Assembly: GCA_016124645.1 (NCBI GenBank)
Contig: WGNE01000010.1
Span: 1 to 64,000, forward strand
Origin: Alphaproteobacteria bacterium
GTDB lineage: Bacteria > Pseudomonadota > Alphaproteobacteria > Micavibrionales > UBA2020
Direction: 5' to 3'
Length of the DNA stretch: 64,000 nucleotides
A program made the translations under genes and the position numbers. Under the pieces are notes generated by a model, which was not told the origin of the DNA, ran no database searches, and worked only from the letters and a program-made list of their open reading frames with translations. Shown here in pieces: positions 59,629 through 64,000 of the stretch. The first letter of the stretch is position 1. Each line of letters starts with the position of its first letter.

Positions 59629-60384
59629 CTAGAGCTTGAAGCCTTTATGGTCCGGCGTATCCGGTTTCCCTGGCGTTTTGCGCTCGGGCGGCGTGTGGCG
59701 GGGCTTGGGCGTGACGCCTTTTTGCCGCGCTTCCAGTTCTTCCGCCTCGCGCAGCAGTCTTGCGGCTTCCTCGCGCTTTTGCTTGGCGGCGGCGGCCAGT
59801 TCTTCTGCTTCCTTTGCGGCGCGGCGCGCCTGCAGGGGCTTCAGCCTGTCCTCGATCGCCTGCGCGACGTCTTCCATGCCTTTCTCGCGGGCGAGGGCCA
59901 GCGGCTTTTTGACGAGGGCGTAAAGGCCGTCTTCGGGCGGCAGGTTGCGCAGGCTGCCCGGCTGCAAAATCTCGCCCGGACGTTCGACGTCGATCAGCGC
60001 GTGCTTCGCCAGCAGGATTGCGATGGCGGGCTTATCCTCCTCGATCGCGGCATAAAGGTAGGAGGGCAGGAAATAGGCCTGCTTGCCGGGGTCGGCGGGG
60101 TTGTTCAGCCGGCGGAAGTCCGTGTGCCAGAAATGGGCGGTCATGCCGCCTTCCTCGGTATTCAGCAGGGCTTCGAAGATACGGGCGTCGCCCGCTTTCA
60201 GCGCCTGGCAGAGCGGCTTTTTCTTGTGACTGGAGCCGGGCATGTAGCCGGGGTCCGCGCCCGCATCCAGCGCCGCCTTGACGCCGCCGAGGTCGCGCGA
60301 CTTGATGGCCCGCGCCAGCGCATTGTATTTTTTGCGGGCTTCTCGTTTTTGGGCGATCTTGTTGAATATCGACTTGATGTTCAT
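59629..60384 (-). CDS. ankyrin-repeat-like protein with C-terminal charged tail
   Basis: LARAIKSRDLGGVKAALDAGADPGYMPGSSHKKKPLCQALKAGDARIFEALLNTE ankyrin-like helices; Ala/Glu/Lys coiled-coil then Pro/Lys tail. Confidence 0.65.
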   Translation of the reverse strand: MNIKSIFNKIAQKREARKKYNALARAIKSRDLGGVKAALDAGADPGYMPGSSHKKKPLCQALKAGDARIFEALLNTEEGGMTAHFWHTDFRRLNNPADPGKQAYFLPSYLYAAIEEDKPAIAILLAKHALIDVERPGEILQPGSLRNLPPEDGLYALVKKPLALAREKGMEDVAQAIEDRLKPLQARRAAKEAEELAAAAKQKREEAARLLREAEELEARQKGVTPKPRHTPPERKTPGKPDTPDHKGFKL

Positions 60385-60448
60385 GGGGCAGTTCTAGCAT
60401 ATTTATTAACCATAATCAAACAGCAAATAAATATTCTAAAACAGGTGG

Positions 60449-60952
60449 TTAGCCGCCTCGCGCTTCCTTCAGCAAGATGTCCAGCGCGGTTTCGACCGTC
60501 TCCAGCCGCACGGTGGAACGGTCGCCGCCGAAGATGTTTTTCAGCGCGTAGCTCTGCCCCGTCTTCGCGTTGGCGACGCCGAGATAGACGAGGCCGACCG
60601 GCTTGTTTTCCGTCGCGCCGCCCGGACCCGCGATGCCCGTGGCCGCCACGACGATATCCGCGCCCGAGGCTTTCAGCGCGCCCTGCGCCATTTGCAACGC
60701 GATCTCGCTGCTGACCGCGCCGGATTTTTCCAGCAGGTCGCGGTCCACGCCCAGCAGGGCGGTTTTGGAATCGTAGGAATAGGTGATGAAGCCGCGGTCC
60801 AGCACGTCGGAGGAACCGGGAATTTCCGTCAGGCAGCCCATGATGAGCCCGCCCGTGCAGGATTCCGCGGTGGCGATGCGCAGGTTGTTCTTGCGCGCGG
60901 CGTCAAGGACGGCGGTGGCGAGCTCGGTGAGCGCCGGCGGATAAAGAGACAT
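60449..60952 (-). CDS. CinA family protein (nicotinamide-nucleotide amidohydrolase PncC domain)
   Basis: LRIATAESCTGGLIMGCLTEIPGSSDVLDRGFITYSYDSKTALLGV, ATGIAGPGGATENKPVGLVYLG. Confidence 0.92.
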   Translation of the reverse strand: MSLYPPALTELATAVLDAARKNNLRIATAESCTGGLIMGCLTEIPGSSDVLDRGFITYSYDSKTALLGVDRDLLEKSGAVSSEIALQMAQGALKASGADIVVAATGIAGPGGATENKPVGLVYLGVANAKTGQSYALKNIFGGDRSTVRLETVETALDILLKEARGG

Positions 60953-60976
60953 CGGGATCATCCTTGCTGCTTGATC

Positions 60977-61492
60977 TTAGTTGAAATGCGCCAGCGCCAT
61001 GGTCGCCACGCCGGGAAAAGCGTAGATGCCGGCGACGACGTCGTCCATCATCACGTCGAAGCCGCCGCGCGACTTCTTGTCGAAGTAGGAGGCGGGCCAC
61101 GGCTTGTAAATGTCGAAGATGCGGAACAGGATGAAGGCCAGCAACCAGAGCTGCAGGTCCGTCCCCGCGGGAATGGCCGCGATCCAGACGCCGACCACCT
61201 CGTCCACGACGATGGACTGGTCGTCCTTCAGCCCCGAGTGCCTGCCGTAGTAGCTGGCCGCCACGGTGCCGATGAGCAGCATGACGACGGAGGCGATGAA
61301 GAGCCCCAGCGGGCCCGAAGCGGCGGCGATGGCGTAGCCGAAGGGCAGGGCGGCGATGGTGCCCATGGTGCCGGGCGCGGGCCGCAGCCGGCCGGAGCCG
61401 AACCATGTCGCGATGAGCGAGAGCGGGTGGGCGATTGTGGTGCCGTCCGGCAGGGGCTTGATGCCCGGCTTGCATTTATCCTTGAAGCTCAT
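60977..61492 (-). CDS. pgpA: phosphatidylglycerophosphatase A
   Basis: WFGSGRLRPAPGTMGTIAALP, IVVDEVVGVWIA, FRIFDIYKPWPASYFDKKSRGGFDVMMDDVVAGIYA. Confidence 0.93.
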   Translation of the reverse strand: MSFKDKCKPGIKPLPDGTTIAHPLSLIATWFGSGRLRPAPGTMGTIAALPFGYAIAAASGPLGLFIASVVMLLIGTVAASYYGRHSGLKDDQSIVVDEVVGVWIAAIPAGTDLQLWLLAFILFRIFDIYKPWPASYFDKKSRGGFDVMMDDVVAGIYAFPGVATMALAHFN

Positions 61493-61496
61493 TTTT

Positions 61497-62744
61497 TCAA
61501 GTCCCCCATTTTCTGGTGTCGTCGTCCTCGGTCGCCGCAGCCATTTGAATAGCGGGCGTGAAGGGCAGGCGCACGGTGGCCACGGCCTGCGCCGCGATGC
61601 CCTCGCCCCTGCCGGTGAAGCCCAGCCCCTCGGTCGTCGTCGCTTTCAGGCTGATGCGGCTTTCGGGCAGGCAGAGGATTTCTGCCATGCGCGCGCGCAT
61701 CTTGTCGCGATGCGGTCCGATCTTCGGCGCCTCGCAGATGAGCGTCAGGTCCACATGGGTGACGACGCCGCCCCGCGCGGCGATAAGGTCCGCCGCGTGG
61801 CGCAGGAAGGCGGCGCTGTCCGCGTTTTTCCAGCGCGCGTCCTTCGGGCTGAAGTGCATGCCGATGTCGCCGTCGCAAATCGTGCCCAGCAGCGCGTCGG
61901 TCACCGCGTGCAGCCCGACGTCCGCATCCGAATGGCCTTCCAGCACCTTGTCGTGCGGGATGGCGATGCCGCAGATCATCAGCCTGCGCAGGTCGTCCGG
62001 CGGCGGGATGAGACGGTGGACGTCATAGCCCGTGCCGGTGCGGATGTCGCCACAGCGGTTGGCCAGCGCCTGTTCCATGCGGGCAAGATCGTCCGCCTCG
62101 GTGATCTTGAAATTGTCCTTTTCGCCCGCCACCAGCGTGACGGCATGGCCGGCTAGCTCGCAGAGCGCGGCGTCGTCCGTCACCACGGTATCGGCATGGC
62201 TTTGGTGCAGGCCGTGGATAAGCTCGAAACGGAAGCCCTGCGGCGTTTGCACGCTGTAAAGCTTCTCGCGGCTTTCGGTCTGCGTCCTGCCGTCCGGCTG
62301 CAGGCGGCGCAGCGTATCGGCGACGGGCAGGGCGGGGATGGCGGCATCCGATTCCGCCAGCGCGTCGCAGATACGGCGGATAAGATCGACGCTCAGGCCC
62401 GGCCGGGCGGCGTCGTGGATGAGCACGTAATCGGGTTTTGCAGCGTCGCTGGCGGCAATCGCCTCCAGCCCGCGGCGCACGGTTTCCTGCCGCGTTGCGC
62501 CGCCGGTGACGGGCGGCGGCAAATCCATGCCTTGCGTCGCATGAATGAAAAGCAGTTCGTGAAGCGGATTTATAACGACATAAATATTATTTATATCAAT
62601 AATTTGAGACAGTTTGTTAATGTTATACTTTAATACAGGAATCCCCAGCAAGGGCTGGTATTGCTTGGGCAGCGAAGCGCCAAAACGTTCTCCCGCACCG
62701 GCGGCGACGATCAAGGCTGCAATGACCGGCTTTTTGTTAGACAT
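61497..62744 (-). CDS. ispDF: bifunctional IspD/IspF (2-C-methyl-D-erythritol 4-phosphate cytidylyltransferase / 2,4-cyclodiphosphate synthase)
   Basis: IspD: ALIVAAGAGERFGASLPKQYQPLLG; IspF: RTGTGYDVHRLIPP, GHSDADVGLHAVTDALLGTICDGDIGMHFSP. Confidence 0.95.
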   Translation of the reverse strand: MSNKKPVIAALIVAAGAGERFGASLPKQYQPLLGIPVLKYNINKLSQIIDINNIYVVINPLHELLFIHATQGMDLPPPVTGGATRQETVRRGLEAIAASDAAKPDYVLIHDAARPGLSVDLIRRICDALAESDAAIPALPVADTLRRLQPDGRTQTESREKLYSVQTPQGFRFELIHGLHQSHADTVVTDDAALCELAGHAVTLVAGEKDNFKITEADDLARMEQALANRCGDIRTGTGYDVHRLIPPPDDLRRLMICGIAIPHDKVLEGHSDADVGLHAVTDALLGTICDGDIGMHFSPKDARWKNADSAAFLRHAADLIAARGGVVTHVDLTLICEAPKIGPHRDKMRARMAEILCLPESRISLKATTTEGLGFTGRGEGIAAQAVATVRLPFTPAIQMAAATEDDDTRKWGT

Positions 62745-62940
62745 AATGCCCGTAACTGTCCTGATGGGTTGATGGGGCGGCGGCTTTCGCACTTTCCTGA
62801 AAAATACTTTAGGGCGCGGGTTTCACGCGGTCAACGCTTGTTATTTGCCTAAAAATGGGGCAGATATATGCCGTGCACAAAAAATAGGCGGTAACCTTGC
62901 GTGCACAAATAACAGGCAACAACAAGAAACCAAATCGTTC

Positions 62941-64000
62941 ATGCGCCCTCTGAAACAAAACAGGCAAGCCGGTCCCTCCGGCGAAGTGCAGGATATGGCG
63001 CAGGATATGGCATCACCGGAAACGATGATGCCGGCCGTGCTGCACGCGCTGCCCGACGCCGTTTTCGTGACGGATGCGGCGGGGGCGGTTTTGTTCGCCA
63101 ACCACAATGCGCAGGCCTTCGCGGGTCTGGGCGGCGCGCGGCTGATGGGGCGCGACATCCGCGCCGTGCTGGGTGTGGACAATGCGGCGACCAATACGCT
63201 GAAAACACCGCAGGACGGCAAAAGCGTCACCCTGCGCGACCTGACGCTGCAGGGCAGGGCGGTGGAAAGCCTTTGCGTGGTGCCGATGGAAGAACAGGGG
63301 CTGTTCCTCTGGTCGCTGCGCTGCGCGCCCGTGCCGGTCAAGAGCGCCTGGATGGCGAACGCAAGGCGCGCGCTGAAGCCCGCGCAGCACCTCGCGCGGA
63401 TGCTGGCGCATGAAATCAAGAACCCCCTTTCGGGCATTCGCGGCGCGGCGCAGCTTTTGATGCGCGCGCCCTTGTCGGAGGACGACAAGGAGCTGGCCGC
63501 GCTCATCGACAGCGAGACGCAGCGCATCTTCCGCCTTATCGACAAGGTCAATATTTTCGACGACGCGCCGCAGGGCAGCTTCGCGCCCGTCAACCTGCAT
63601 AGCGTGCTGGGGCATGTGATGCGGCTGGCGTCGTCCGGTTTCGCGGCGCATGCAAATATTTCCACGCAATACGACCCCTCGCTGCCCGACATCTGGGGGA
63701 ACGAGGACCGGCTGGTGCAGGCGCTGCTCAACATGGTCAAGAACGCGGCGGAGGCCGTGGGTCCGGCAGGCGGCAAGATCACCCTGCGCAGCTATTACGA
63801 CACGGCGCCGGGCTTCCACCCCGAAAGCCACGCGCGCCTGCCGATTTGCATCAACATCGAGGACAATGGCGCGGGTCTTTCGGCGGAGGCGCAACGGCAT
63901 CTCTTCGACCCCTATTACACCACCAAGGCTGCGGGCGAGGGGCTGGGGCTTTCCATCGTCTCCAAGATCATCGACGACCACGGCGGGGCGATCGACGTTT
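62941..64000 (+). CDS. two-component sensor histidine kinase NtrB-like (partial, runs off the window)
   Basis: PAS-like ALPDAVFVTDAAGAVLFANHNAQAF; LARMLAHEIKNPLSGIRGAAQLL H-box; NMVKNAAEA, IEDNGAGLSAEAQRHLFDPYYTTKAAGEGLGLSIVSKII. Confidence 0.88.
   Translation, partial: MRPLKQNRQAGPSGEVQDMAQDMASPETMMPAVLHALPDAVFVTDAAGAVLFANHNAQAFAGLGGARLMGRDIRAVLGVDNAATNTLKTPQDGKSVTLRDLTLQGRAVESLCVVPMEEQGLFLWSLRCAPVPVKSAWMANARRALKPAQHLARMLAHEIKNPLSGIRGAAQLLMRAPLSEDDKELAALIDSETQRIFRLIDKVNIFDDAPQGSFAPVNLHSVLGHVMRLASSGFAAHANISTQYDPSLPDIWGNEDRLVQALLNMVKNAAEAVGPAGGKITLRSYYDTAPGFHPESHARLPICINIEDNGAGLSAEAQRHLFDPYYTTKAAGEGLGLSIVSKIIDDHGGAIDV

Overview
Contiguous 64 kb chromosomal segment of a high-GC bacterium. Gene content and order (eno / kdsA / ftsB-like / pdhA-pdhB(lipoyl)-pdhC-lpd / lipA / coq10-ratA-like / cinA / pgpA / ispDF / ntrB-like, metG-tatD-MBL, and a GTTC-N7-GTTC SOS box at lexA) point to an Alphaproteobacterium. 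Most of the window is dense housekeeping coding sequence. The large ORFs antisense to these genes are GC-driven shadow ORFs. No rRNA, tRNA, CRISPR array, prophage or classical IS element was recognised by eye. The most interesting signal is a family of four intergenic elements (25894-25969, 32447-32540, 56278-56356, 57779-58140). Each is built from two ~28-29 nt hairpin-forming repeats in inverted orientation, consensus about CGYSAYnCCSGC-nnnn-GCSGGnnTCYRG. Three copies are short (76-94 bp), empty and REPIN/MITE-like. The fourth has the same ends but encloses one small GIY-YIG nuclease gene that fills almost the whole interior: its RBS lies at the edge of the left repeat and its restored stop codon abuts the right repeat. 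This looks like a repeat-associated GIY-YIG element, in which the nuclease may be for these repeats what RAYT transposases are for REP sequences. The gene copy here carries an apparent 1-nt deletion. Secondary observations: three paralogous secreted proteins of unknown function around secG-pyrG, an AT-rich Sel1-repeat gene island, a likely gene-conversion tract between the pdhB and pdhC lipoyl domains, a palindrome upstream of gltA, and several orphan proteins. All identifications come from reading the sequence and from memory of protein families; no database search was run.
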